Below are positions 14,014 through 20,956 of a DNA stretch of 23,111 nucleotides, in pieces; position 1 is the stretch's first letter; each line of letters opens with the position of its first letter. A model generated the notes under the pieces. The model ran no database searches. It was not told where the DNA came from and saw nothing but the letters and a program-made list of their open reading frames with translations. This stretch comes from an uncultured Acidimicrobiia bacterium (GTDB lineage Bacteria; Actinomycetota; Acidimicrobiia; IMCC26256; CALEDW01). The stretch is from the NCBI GenBank assembly GCA_937949585.1, contig CALEDW010000032.1, positions 1-23,111 of the forward strand, written 5' to 3'. The position numbers were made by a program, and so were the translations under genes.

Positions 14014-15651
14014 TCAGGGACGCGGCGCGAACCGCAGGAGCCCGTGGTGCTCGAAGAAGTACGGGTCCGGTTCCACCGGCCGCTGCGGGAACGGCCGACG
14101 GGCGCCGAGCGCGTCCATCACCCGGTCGCACGGCCCGGTGATCCGGGCCGGGCCCGGGGCCCACACGAACCACACCCGAGCGTCACCCGCGAGCCGGTCG
14201 AGGCGCGCGGCGACGGCCGCCGGGTTGAGGCGAGCGAGCCGGTCCTCGTAGTCACGCCAGTCGATGCGCACCGGACGGCCACCCCCCGGGAGCCCCACCT
14301 CCCGGAGCCGGCCCCCGAACCGCCCTGCGAGCTGGGCGCTCACGTCCACCCCGATCGCGTCGGGGCAGTACACGACCACGTCGCCGGTCCGTCCGTCGGC
14401 GACGATCGCGTTCACGACCTCGAACGCCTGCGTCCGGTTCCGCAACGCGTTCGAGGTGCCGCCCCAGAACCCGCCCAGCACCAGCAGGGCGAGGACGCCG
14501 TAGCGGACCGGGCGCGCCGCGAACACCGTGGCGGCGAACGCGGCGGCCAGCAGCCACAGCGGGAACACCACCGACGCGTAGCGGCCCTCGAAGGTGGTCC
14601 CGCTCAGGTGCGCGAGGGCGAACCCGGTGATCAGGGTGGCCAGTGCCACCCCGGCCTCCAGCCGCACGCCGGGGCGCGTCCACAGATCGACCTCGAGATG
14701 GCGCTCGTCGACCGCCCGGGCGAACACGGCCAGCAGCACCATGAGCAGCACCGCCCAGCCGACCACACTCACGTTCCCGCCGAACGACTTGAACGCCTCG
14801 CCGAGCCCGGCGAGCGGTCCGGGGGGGTCGGCCCAGGGCGTCCCGGTCCGCCGGAGCTGGTCCCACAGGATCGGCAGCCACGGCCCGAAGCACGCCACCC
14901 CGACGGCCAGAGCGCCGAGCACCCGCCCGGCCCGCCGCCGCTCGTCGCCGCGTCCCCGCACGGCCAGGACGCCGAGCAGCACGCCGACCACCGCCACCAG
15001 CGCGAACGTCCAGTAGTGCGTGTAGCTCAGCGCTGCGACCAGCAGGACCACGACGCCCAGCCGGCCCGGGTCGGGGCGCTCCCAGGCCCGGAGCACGGCC
15101 AGGTACCCCGCCGTGGCGAGCAGGATCACGAGCGCGTACATGCGCGCCTCGGTCGCGTAGCGGATCGCGAACGGGGAGGAGGCGCCGAGCACCAGCGCGG
15201 CGAGCGCGACGGTACGGTCCTCCGGTGCCTGCAGGCCCCCCGCGGCGCGGCGGAGGTCGAGCCGGCGGGCCGCGTACCAGAGGGGGACGAGTCCGGCGAC
15301 GCCGATCACGCCCGACAGGGACCGCACCGCCACCGGCCCCTCGCCGAACCAGCGGATCCACCACCCGAGGAGCAGGTAGTAGAGGGGCGGGGCACCGTCG
15401 CGCCGCAGCGCGTCGGGGAGCTCCCCGACCGGCAGGCGGGCGATGTGCACCGCCAGCACCTCGTCGGACCACAGGTCGGCCCGGGTGTAGAAGCGGAACG
15501 CCACGCCGACGGCCACGATCCCGGCTGCGGCCGCCAGCACGAGCGTCGGCTCGGGTCGCGACCACCATGACCGCTGCGGGCGCCGGGCCCCCCGCCGCCA
15601 CCTCGACCGGGCCCGAGAACCGGCGACGGCGGGGGGAGGCGCCGTCGTCAT
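14014..15651 (-). CDS. GT-C membrane glycosyltransferase (GT39/ArnT-like)
   Basis: A 545-residue integral membrane protein with about ten predicted helices and a C-terminal soluble domain. Just after the first helix is TRADLWSDEVLAVHIA, the acidic extracytoplasmic loop motif of GT-C enzymes, followed by RRDGAPPLYYLLLGWWIRWFG, which is typical of the PMT/ArnT-type group. SPFAIRYATEARMYAL is another family segment. Such enzymes use a polyprenyl-phosphate sugar as donor outside the membrane. The upstream operon holds a GT2 that could make that donor. The ATG at 15651 is supported by TAGACT 7 bases upstream. Its 3' end converges on the epimerase gene with 14 bases between stops. The true acceptor and sugar are unknown. 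Confidence 0.8.
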   Translation of the reverse strand: MTTAPPPAVAGSRARSRWRRGARRPQRSWWSRPEPTLVLAAAAGIVAVGVAFRFYTRADLWSDEVLAVHIARLPVGELPDALRRDGAPPLYYLLLGWWIRWFGEGPVAVRSLSGVIGVAGLVPLWYAARRLDLRRAAGGLQAPEDRTVALAALVLGASSPFAIRYATEARMYALVILLATAGYLAVLRAWERPDPGRLGVVVLLVAALSYTHYWTFALVAVVGVLLGVLAVRGRGDERRRAGRVLGALAVGVACFGPWLPILWDQLRRTGTPWADPPGPLAGLGEAFKSFGGNVSVVGWAVLLMVLLAVFARAVDERHLEVDLWTRPGVRLEAGVALATLITGFALAHLSGTTFEGRYASVVFPLWLLAAAFAATVFAARPVRYGVLALLVLGGFWGGTSNALRNRTQAFEVVNAIVADGRTGDVVVYCPDAIGVDVSAQLAGRFGGRLREVGLPGGGRPVRIDWRDYEDRLARLNPAAVAARLDRLAGDARVWFVWAPGPARITGPCDRVMDALGARRPFPQRPVEPDPYFFEHHGLLRFAPRP

Positions 15652-15658
15652 CGCCCCA

Positions 15659-15664
15659 AGTCTA
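15659..15664 (-). promoter_or_regulatory. Putative -10 box giving a leaderless GT-C transcript
   Basis: TAGACT on the minus strand is followed by exactly 7 bases and then the ATG at 15651, so transcription would begin at or next to the start codon. Leaderless mRNAs are common in Actinobacteria. It sits in the 30-base gap after the GT4 gene and would let the GT-C gene be expressed independently. Confidence 0.4.
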
Positions 15665-15681
15665 CGACCCGGCGCAGCGGG

Positions 15682-16884
15682 CTACTCACCCTGGGTGGTC
15701 ACCCTGGGTTCGTCGGGCCGGCGCCGGGACGCCGCCCCGCGCGCCGCGTCTCGATACGCGTCGACCACCCGCTCGGCGTGTTCGGTCCAGCCCGGCCCTC
15801 CCTCAGGATCCCGGCGATACCGGCCCGGGTCGGCTGCGAACCGTCGGAGCGCCCCCGCGAGTGCCTCCGGGTCGCCCGGCGGCACCAGCAGCGGCTGCTG
15901 GGCCGGCGGGACGAGCTCGGGGATCCCCCCGGCGCGGCTGCCGATGTCCGGCACCCCGGCGGCGCGAGCCTCGTTGACGACCAGCGGCGCCGGGTCCTCC
16001 CAGCACGACGGCACGACGAGCGCGTCGGCCCGGGCGAGGAGCGCCTCGCGACCGGCGTCGTCGAGCAGTCCGACGGCCTCGACGCCACCACCGGCGGCGG
16101 CGACGTCACGGGCGAGCGACCCCTCACCGGCGACCCGCAGCGTCGCCCCGGGGATCCGCGCCCGCCGGAACGCCTCGAGCAGCACCGTCACCCCTTTGTG
16201 GGCCTCGAGTCGGCCCAGGTAGGCGAAGCACAACGAAGGGCCCGCACCGGGTGGGGCGGTCCGGGGCACGGACGGGGGCGGCGGCAGGGGGTGGTGGAGC
16301 ACCCGGACCCGGTCCCGCATCCATCCCACGCCGGCGTGACGGTCGGCCAAGGCCCGTGAGGGCGACAGCACGAGGTCGGGGTGCCGGTCCCGCAGTTGCA
16401 CCGCCCGCCAGGCCCCGATGAGGGCGCACGACGGGCAGCGCCGGTCGCACCGGCGACCGTCGGCCCGCATCAGGGACGCCCGCTGGCACAGCAACCAGTA
16501 GTCGTGCAGCGTGTGCACGTGGGGGAGCCGCCGCCGGGCCGGGCCGGCGAGGACGGCCGCCGAGAGGCCCTGCACGGAGTGGCTGTGCACCACGTCGGGC
16601 CGGAAGGCGGCGGCGGCCCGGCGCAGCACCCACCCGGCGTCGGGACGCCAGCAGTCGAGCGCGTGGAACACGAGTCGCCGGCGGCGGGGCTGACCGGCGA
16701 ACTCGTCGAGTCGGTACGGCACCGCCCGCACGGAGGCGGCCACGTCCGGGCCCTCCACCCCGAGCGTGAGCGCCGCGACCTCGTGACCGCCCTCCCGGAG
16801 GTGCGCGGCGAGCGCCGCGGCGTAGCGTTCGGCGCCCCCGAGCAGGTGGGGGGGCCACAGGCTGGAAACCATCAGCACCCGCAC
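15682..16884 (-). CDS. GT4 glycosyltransferase
   Basis: A 400-residue GT-B retaining glycosyltransferase, cytoplasmic or membrane-associated, that adds a sugar from a nucleotide donor to a growing glycan. The N-terminal domain opens with VRVLMVSSLWPPHLLGGAERYAAALAAHL and has VVHSHSVQGLSAAVLA and HTLHDYWLLC. A Cys-rich loop (CQRASLMRADGRRCDRRCPSC) is a recurring feature of one GT4 subgroup. The C-terminal donor domain shows AYLGRLEAHKGVTVLLEAF, VAGEGSLAR and the E-x7-E-type motif WEDPAPLVVNEARAAGVP. The GTG at 16884 has GGGAGGG 5 bases upstream, which fixes the start. It is divergent from the next glycosyltransferase and precedes the GT-C gene by 30 bases. Confidence 0.87.
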   Translation of the reverse strand: MRVLMVSSLWPPHLLGGAERYAAALAAHLREGGHEVAALTLGVEGPDVAASVRAVPYRLDEFAGQPRRRRLVFHALDCWRPDAGWVLRRAAAAFRPDVVHSHSVQGLSAAVLAGPARRRLPHVHTLHDYWLLCQRASLMRADGRRCDRRCPSCALIGAWRAVQLRDRHPDLVLSPSRALADRHAGVGWMRDRVRVLHHPLPPPPSVPRTAPPGAGPSLCFAYLGRLEAHKGVTVLLEAFRRARIPGATLRVAGEGSLARDVAAAGGGVEAVGLLDDAGREALLARADALVVPSCWEDPAPLVVNEARAAGVPDIGSRAGGIPELVPPAQQPLLVPPGDPEALAGALRRFAADPGRYRRDPEGGPGWTEHAERVVDAYRDAARGAASRRRPDEPRVTTQGE

Positions 16885-16894
16885 GGCGGCCCTC

Positions 16895-16912
16895 CCGTCG
16901 CCGCGGCGAGGG
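16895..16912. promoter_or_regulatory. 18-bp imperfect dyad in the divergent GT4/GT promoter region
   Basis: The perfect 12-bp core TCGCCGCGGCGA (16898-16909) is flanked by CC at 16895-16896 and GG at 16911-16912, with one G/G mismatch between. It lies downstream of the minus-strand -10 and overlaps the Shine-Dalgarno region of the GT4 gene, so it could be an operator or an mRNA hairpin. Confidence 0.3.
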
Positions 16913-16918
16913 TACCGT
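16909..16918. promoter_or_regulatory. Overlapping back-to-back -10 hexamers
   Basis: On the minus strand TACCCT (16914-16909) would start the GT4 transcript near 16902. On the plus strand TACCGT (16913-16918) would start the opposite transcript near 16925, about four bases before the GTG at 16929. The two hexamers share two bases, the arrangement expected for a symmetric bidirectional promoter. No clear -35 is seen on either side. Confidence 0.35.
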
Positions 16919-16928
16919 TCCCCGGTGG

Positions 16929-18074
16929 GTGCAGGTGGCCGGCACCGGCAGGCGCAGGACTGAGCCGGCGGGGTCGGGCCCGACCCCGCCGGTGGCGATC
17001 GTCCACGACCACCTCGTGCAGCTCGGCGGCGCGGAGCGGGTGGTGCTCGAACTCGCCCGCGCCTTCCCGGGCGCCCCGGTGCACACCGCGCTCTACGCAC
17101 CGGGGGCGACCTATCCCGAACTCGCCGAGCTGGACCTCCGGCCCGGGCCGTTGAACGCGATCGGCGGGCTGCGCCGCCACCACCGCCTCGCCTTCCCGCT
17201 GATGGCCCCGGCGGTGGCGGCCCGCCGGGTCCGTGCCGACGTGACGCTCTGCTCGAGCGCCGGCTGGGCGCACGGTGCCCGCACCACCGGGGCCAAGGTC
17301 GTGTTCTGGCACGCCCCCGCCCGCTGGCTGTACGGACCGGCCTACCTGCGCCGATCCTCCCCGGGGGCCTGGGCCGCCCGGCTCCTGCGCCCGGCGCTGC
17401 GGCGGTGGGACGCGGCCGCCGCCCGCGGCGCCGACCTCCACCTGGCGAACTCCACGGTCGTGGCCCGCCGCCTGGCCGAGGTCTACGGCGTGTCGGCCGA
17501 GGTGGTGCATCCCCCCGCCGGGCTCGACCCCGACGGTCCCGAGGACCCGGTGCCGCAGCTGCGGCCGGGCTACCTGCTGTGCGTGTCGCGCCTGCTGCCG
17601 TACAAGCGCGTCGAGGAGGTGGTGCGGGCCGCGGACCGGCGGTGGCCGCTCGTCGTGGTGGGTCGAGGCCCCGACCGCGACCGGCTCCGGGCCCGGGCCG
17701 GGCCCGCGGTGCACTTCCTGGAAGGGGTGAGCGACGCCCGGCTGCGCTGGCTGTACCGCAACGCGGCGCTGGTGGTGTCGGCCGCGGTCGAGGACTACGG
17801 CCTCGTGCCCCTCGAGGCGGCCGGGTGCGGTACCCCTGCGGTGGTGCTCGCCGACGGCGGGTTCCTCGACACCGTGGTCGACGGCGTGACCGGCTGCTTC
17901 TTCTCCCGGCCCGAGCCCGACGCCGTCCGGGCCGCCGTGGAGCGGGCCCTCGGCCGGCGCTGGGATCCCGAGGCGCTGCGCGCCCACGCCGCCCGCTTCT
18001 CGGCGGCGGCGTTCCGCGACCGGATCCGCGCCGCGGTCCGCTCCGTGGCCGGGGCCGGCCGGCTCAGGCGGTGA
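16929..18074 (+). CDS. GT4 glycosyltransferase, mannosyltransferase-like
   Basis: A 381-residue GT-B glycosyltransferase. The recognisable part starts at VAIVHDHLVQLGGAERVVLELARAFP. It continues with WHAPARWLYGP, ANSTVVARRLAEVYG, the donor-domain entry YLLCVSRLLPYKRVEEVVRA, and the E-x7-E motif EDYGLVPLEAAGCGTPAVVLADGG. This resembles the WbaZ-like GT4 group, some of which transfer mannose, but the donor is not proven. The GTG at 16929 would give an almost leaderless message from TACCGT; an in-frame GTG at 16992, directly before VAIVHD, is the alternative and would shorten it by 21 residues. The extra N-terminus contains a 28-bp palindrome. Its 3' end overlaps the convergent wzy-like gene by 11 bases. 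Confidence 0.85.
   Translation: MQVAGTGRRRTEPAGSGPTPPVAIVHDHLVQLGGAERVVLELARAFPGAPVHTALYAPGATYPELAELDLRPGPLNAIGGLRRHHRLAFPLMAPAVAARRVRADVTLCSSAGWAHGARTTGAKVVFWHAPARWLYGPAYLRRSSPGAWAARLLRPALRRWDAAAARGADLHLANSTVVARRLAEVYGVSAEVVHPPAGLDPDGPEDPVPQLRPGYLLCVSRLLPYKRVEEVVRAADRRWPLVVVGRGPDRDRLRARAGPAVHFLEGVSDARLRWLYRNAALVVSAAVEDYGLVPLEAAGCGTPAVVLADGGFLDTVVDGVTGCFFSRPEPDAVRAAVERALGRRWDPEALRAHAARFSAAAFRDRIRAAVRSVAGAGRLRR
16965..16992. repeat. Perfect 28-bp palindrome at the start of the GT4 gene
   Basis: The half-site CCGGCGGGGTCGGG (16965-16978) is followed directly by its exact reverse complement (16979-16992). All 14 pairs match. As RNA it gives a 12-bp stem with a GGCC loop. It ends on the first base of the alternative GTG start at 16992. 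It could be an operator, a hairpin blocking translation from that GTG, or a mobile-repeat remnant. Confidence 0.9.
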
Positions 18075-19485
18075 CCGGCGGGCGGGCCGGGACCGGCGGG
18101 CGGGCCGGCACCCGGGGCAGCGGGGCGAGGGTGGCCACGACCCCGGCCATGAGCCAGAACAGCTGCACCACCGGCACCATCTCGAAGATGGTGGCCACCA
18201 GCCCGGCGACCACGAGTCCGAACAGCTGGGCGGTGGCCCCGATCGCCAGGTGCCGCTCGGGGTCCGTCACCCGGCGTTCCACCGACCTGCCGTACAGGAC
18301 CATCGAGACCAGCATCCGCACGAAGAACCACAGGCCGGGGATCCCCAGCTCGAAGGCCACCTTCAGGTAGGCGTTGTCGGGCTGGTACTGCAGTCCCGGA
18401 TCGAGCCCCTGCAGCCGTGCGGCCTTCTCGGCCGCGGCCCCGGTCTCCCCGATGCCGATGCCGAGTGGATGCTCGGCGAGCTGGTCGAGCCGGTCGCTCC
18501 ACCCGGTGGTGCGCTCCTCGAGGCTCTCGCGTTGGAAGATCGCCTCCGTGAAGGTGGTGCCCGTCGGTAGGAACGCGAACGCCAGCAGCGCGAACGGGAT
18601 GCCGTACACCAACAGCTTGTACCGGTGGAACGCCAGGTAGAGCAGGCCCACGGCGAGCCCGAGGTACGCAGCGCGCACGAAGGTGAGCACGAGGGCGCCG
18701 GCGACCACCGGCAGCGACAAGGCGTAGAGCCGGCTGCGCAACCGACCCGGTTCGGCGAGCGCGAACGGGGTGACCACCAGGATCGCGAGCATGAGGTAGA
18801 GCGCGAACGGGAACGGCTGGTTGAACGTCCCGAACGACCGGAGCCGGAAGCCGCTGGTGAAGCGGATCGCCTCGTCGTACTCGTAGCCGAGACGGCGCAG
18901 GTACTCGTGGCCGACGACCTGCTGCCAGAGCCCCACCAGGGAGGTGAGGAACGCCATCGTCGCGAAGATCGTGACGAGCGCGTCCCGCTCGGCACGGCTG
19001 AGCGGGCAGCGCCACACCACCACGGCGATGAGCGCATCGAAGAAGGTGATCCGCAGCCCGAGCACGGCGTTGGTGCCCCATCCCGCCAGCGCCGCGGAGA
19101 CGACCCCGAGCACGGCGAGCGCGGCGAACGCCGGCACCCAGGGCGGCAGGCGGCGGGGCGGTCCCGTGGCCCGGGCCGCCGGGGGGCAGACGAAGGTGAG
19201 CAGGAGCAGGGTGAGCACCATCGCCTGCTTCCACCCCCCGAAGGCATCGGGCAGCCCGAGGACCGGCCGCAGCCCGTCGAGGGGGAGCAACGCGGCGAAG
19301 GCGAGCACGCCGCGTTGGGGTCGCCGGTAGCAGGCGAGCGCGACCGGTCCGCCCACCGCGACCAGCGCGACCCAGGGGGTGCCGCCGAGCACCAGGGCCA
19401 CCGCCGCCCCGACGCCGGCGACGGTCGACCACCGGGGCGGCACGGGCCGTCGACCGGCGAGACGAATCAGCAGGCGGCTTCCCAT
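18064..19485 (-). CDS. O-antigen ligase/polymerase-like membrane protein (Wzy type)
   Basis: A 473-residue polytopic membrane protein with about ten or more helices. FRLRSFGTFNQPFPFALYLMLAI and the late LQYQPDNAYLKVAFELGIPGLWFFV are the typical Wzy/WaaL-family (O-antigen ligase domain) landmarks, with a large loop between residues of about 300 and 355 (for example TEAIFQRESLEERTTGWSDRLDQLAEHPLG). It would polymerise repeat units or ligate finished glycan outside the membrane. The C-terminus is PARPPVPARPPVTA, made by an 18-bp tandem duplication. The ATG at 19485 is only 23 bases from the divergent BY-kinase start. Polymerase versus ligase cannot be decided from sequence; the adjacent Wzz-type gene favours polymerase. 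Confidence 0.82.
   Translation of the reverse strand: MGSRLLIRLAGRRPVPPRWSTVAGVGAAVALVLGGTPWVALVAVGGPVALACYRRPQRGVLAFAALLPLDGLRPVLGLPDAFGGWKQAMVLTLLLLTFVCPPAARATGPPRRLPPWVPAFAALAVLGVVSAALAGWGTNAVLGLRITFFDALIAVVVWRCPLSRAERDALVTIFATMAFLTSLVGLWQQVVGHEYLRRLGYEYDEAIRFTSGFRLRSFGTFNQPFPFALYLMLAILVVTPFALAEPGRLRSRLYALSLPVVAGALVLTFVRAAYLGLAVGLLYLAFHRYKLLVYGIPFALLAFAFLPTGTTFTEAIFQRESLEERTTGWSDRLDQLAEHPLGIGIGETGAAAEKAARLQGLDPGLQYQPDNAYLKVAFELGIPGLWFFVRMLVSMVLYGRSVERRVTDPERHLAIGATAQLFGLVVAGLVATIFEMVPVVQLFWLMAGVVATLAPLPRVPARPPVPARPPVTA
18073..18108. repeat. 18-bp perfect tandem duplication at the wzy-like 3' end
   Basis: The unit GACCGGCGGGCGGGCCGG occurs at 18073-18090 and again at 18091-18108 with no gap. 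On the minus strand it encodes PARPPV twice at the C-terminus of the wzy-like protein. It begins at the last two bases of the convergent glycosyltransferase gene, so its growth or loss would alter only the wzy-like tail. Confidence 0.9.
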
Positions 19486-19493
19486 GCCGCCCG

Positions 19494-19499
19494 TATCAT
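19494..19499 (+). promoter_or_regulatory. Putative -10 box for the BY-kinase gene
   Basis: TATCAT lies 9 bases before the ATG at 19509, the most AT-rich spot in the 23-base divergent gap. It would give a transcript with a leader of only a few bases, and no Shine-Dalgarno is present, consistent with leaderless translation. A promoter for the opposite wzy-like gene must overlap the same 23 bases or lie inside the kinase gene. Confidence 0.4.
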
Positions 19500-19508
19500 T
19501 GCGCCGCC

Positions 19509-20942
19509 ATGGATCTCGCGGCGCACTTCCGGATCATCGCGCAGAACTGGCTGCGGATCCTGGTGGCGTCGGCGCTGGCCGCCGCTGCGGTCTTCGCGTA
19601 CTCGGCGACCCGGCCGCCCGTCTACCGGGCCAGTGCGCTGCTCGCGGTCACGCCCGGGGTGATCACCGGCGGCCAGACCCAGGCGCAGGTCTCCGGCTAC
19701 CTGGCCCAGACGTGGGCCCGGTTCGCCGACACCCCGTCGGTGGTGCGCAAGGCCTTGCGCGACTCGGGGATCACGCCCCGACCCAGCCTCAGCGAGGGCA
19801 TCGAGCGGATCTCGGCCTCCCAGGTGGGCGAGCTCGGTTTCCTGCAGGTCCGGGCCACCGGACCCACCCGTCGTGAGGCCCTGGCCCTCACCCGCGCCAC
19901 CGCCCAGGCGCTCGTCGACTTCGTGGCCGGCAAGGCGAACGCGCAACTCGTCGCCGACCTCGTCCCCATCCAGCTGCAACGCACGCAACTCCTCCAACAG
20001 CTCGAGGGCCTGCCTCCCGGCGACCCCCGCCGGACCGGGGTGCAGGCGAGCATCGACGCGCTGAACCGCGCCGAGGCGGAGCGGCGCGCCCAGCCCAAGG
20101 ACGACCTCGCCATCGTCACCGGCGCCCTGGCCGGCCGCGCCCCGATCTCCCCGCAGCCGCGGCGCGACGCCGTGCTGGCCTTCCTCGTGGCGCTCGTCGT
20201 GTTCTCCGAGCTGACGGTGCTGCGTCACTACGTCGGCGACCGGTTCTCCCGCAGCGACGACACCGACGACGTGGGCGAGGTCACCGGGTTGCCGGTGCTC
20301 GGGCGGATCCCCAGCGGGTCGGGGATCGAGGTGGTCGAGGCGTTCCGGGTGCTGCGCACCAACCTCATGGTCCTCGAAGGCGCCGGCAAGCCCCGCACGG
20401 TCGCGGTGGTGAGCGCCAACGCCGAGGCCGGCAAGACCTTCACCGCCTGCAACCTCGCCACCTCGGCCGCGGCGCTCGACGAGAAGGTGGTGCTCGTCGA
20501 CGCCGACCTCCGCCGACCGGCGGTGCACGAGCGCCTCGGGCTGCCCCGGGCCCCGGGGTTGTCGTCGGTCCTGCAGGGCGCCGACCTCGCCGCCGCGCTG
20601 CGCAAGGTGCCCGACACGCCGTTCCTCCGGGTGCTGCCCAGCGGCGCCCCGGTCCACGACGCCTCCGGCGTGCTCGGCGCCCGTGCGTTCCGCCACGTGC
20701 TCGACGAGCTGCGAGGCGTGCGGCTGGTGGTGGTCGACACCCCTCCTGCGGCACTGTTCGCCGAGGCGATGGCGGTGGCCAGCCAGTGCGACGCCACGGT
20801 CTTCGTGCTCGACCTGCGCACGAGCCGCCGCCGCCAGGTCCGCCAGACCCTCGAGACCCTGGAGAGGGCCGGGGCCAACGTCGTCGGCGTGGTCGTCAAC
20901 CGGGCCGCGGTCCCGCGCCGCTCCGCGTACTACGAGGCCTGA
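19509..20942 (+). CDS. Wzz/BY-kinase fusion (polysaccharide co-polymerase, CpsD/Wzc type)
   Basis: A 477-residue inner-membrane protein that sets polysaccharide chain length. Helix 1 is at about 13-32 and helix 2 at about 221-239, framing a short Wzz-like extracellular region with helices around 118-195. The cytosolic BY-kinase domain follows: the RVLRTNL segment (280-286), Walker A SANAEAGKT (302-310), Walker A' VLVDADLRRP (D331, D333) and Walker B VVVDTPP (D410). The P-loop departs from the usual SxxPGEGK(S/T), keeping only GKT. The tail ends RRSAYYEA with just two tyrosines, so the usual tyrosine cluster is nearly absent. It is divergent from the wzy-like gene. Kinase activity is uncertain; a chain-length role is likely. 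Confidence 0.85.
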   Translation: MDLAAHFRIIAQNWLRILVASALAAAAVFAYSATRPPVYRASALLAVTPGVITGGQTQAQVSGYLAQTWARFADTPSVVRKALRDSGITPRPSLSEGIERISASQVGELGFLQVRATGPTRREALALTRATAQALVDFVAGKANAQLVADLVPIQLQRTQLLQQLEGLPPGDPRRTGVQASIDALNRAEAERRAQPKDDLAIVTGALAGRAPISPQPRRDAVLAFLVALVVFSELTVLRHYVGDRFSRSDDTDDVGEVTGLPVLGRIPSGSGIEVVEAFRVLRTNLMVLEGAGKPRTVAVVSANAEAGKTFTACNLATSAAALDEKVVLVDADLRRPAVHERLGLPRAPGLSSVLQGADLAAALRKVPDTPFLRVLPSGAPVHDASGVLGARAFRHVLDELRGVRLVVVDTPPAALFAEAMAVASQCDATVFVLDLRTSRRRQVRQTLETLERAGANVVGVVVNRAAVPRRSAYYEA

Positions 20943-20956
20943 CGCGCCCGGGCGGG

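Noticed and set aside
13996..14017. CTGAG/CTCAG inverted repeat holding both convergent stop codons
   Set aside because: A 5-bp stem with a 12-base loop and no U-run is too weak to call a terminator.
20945..20954. CGCCCGGGCG palindrome between the kinase and flippase stops
   Set aside because: It is 10 bp with no loop, expected by chance at this base composition.
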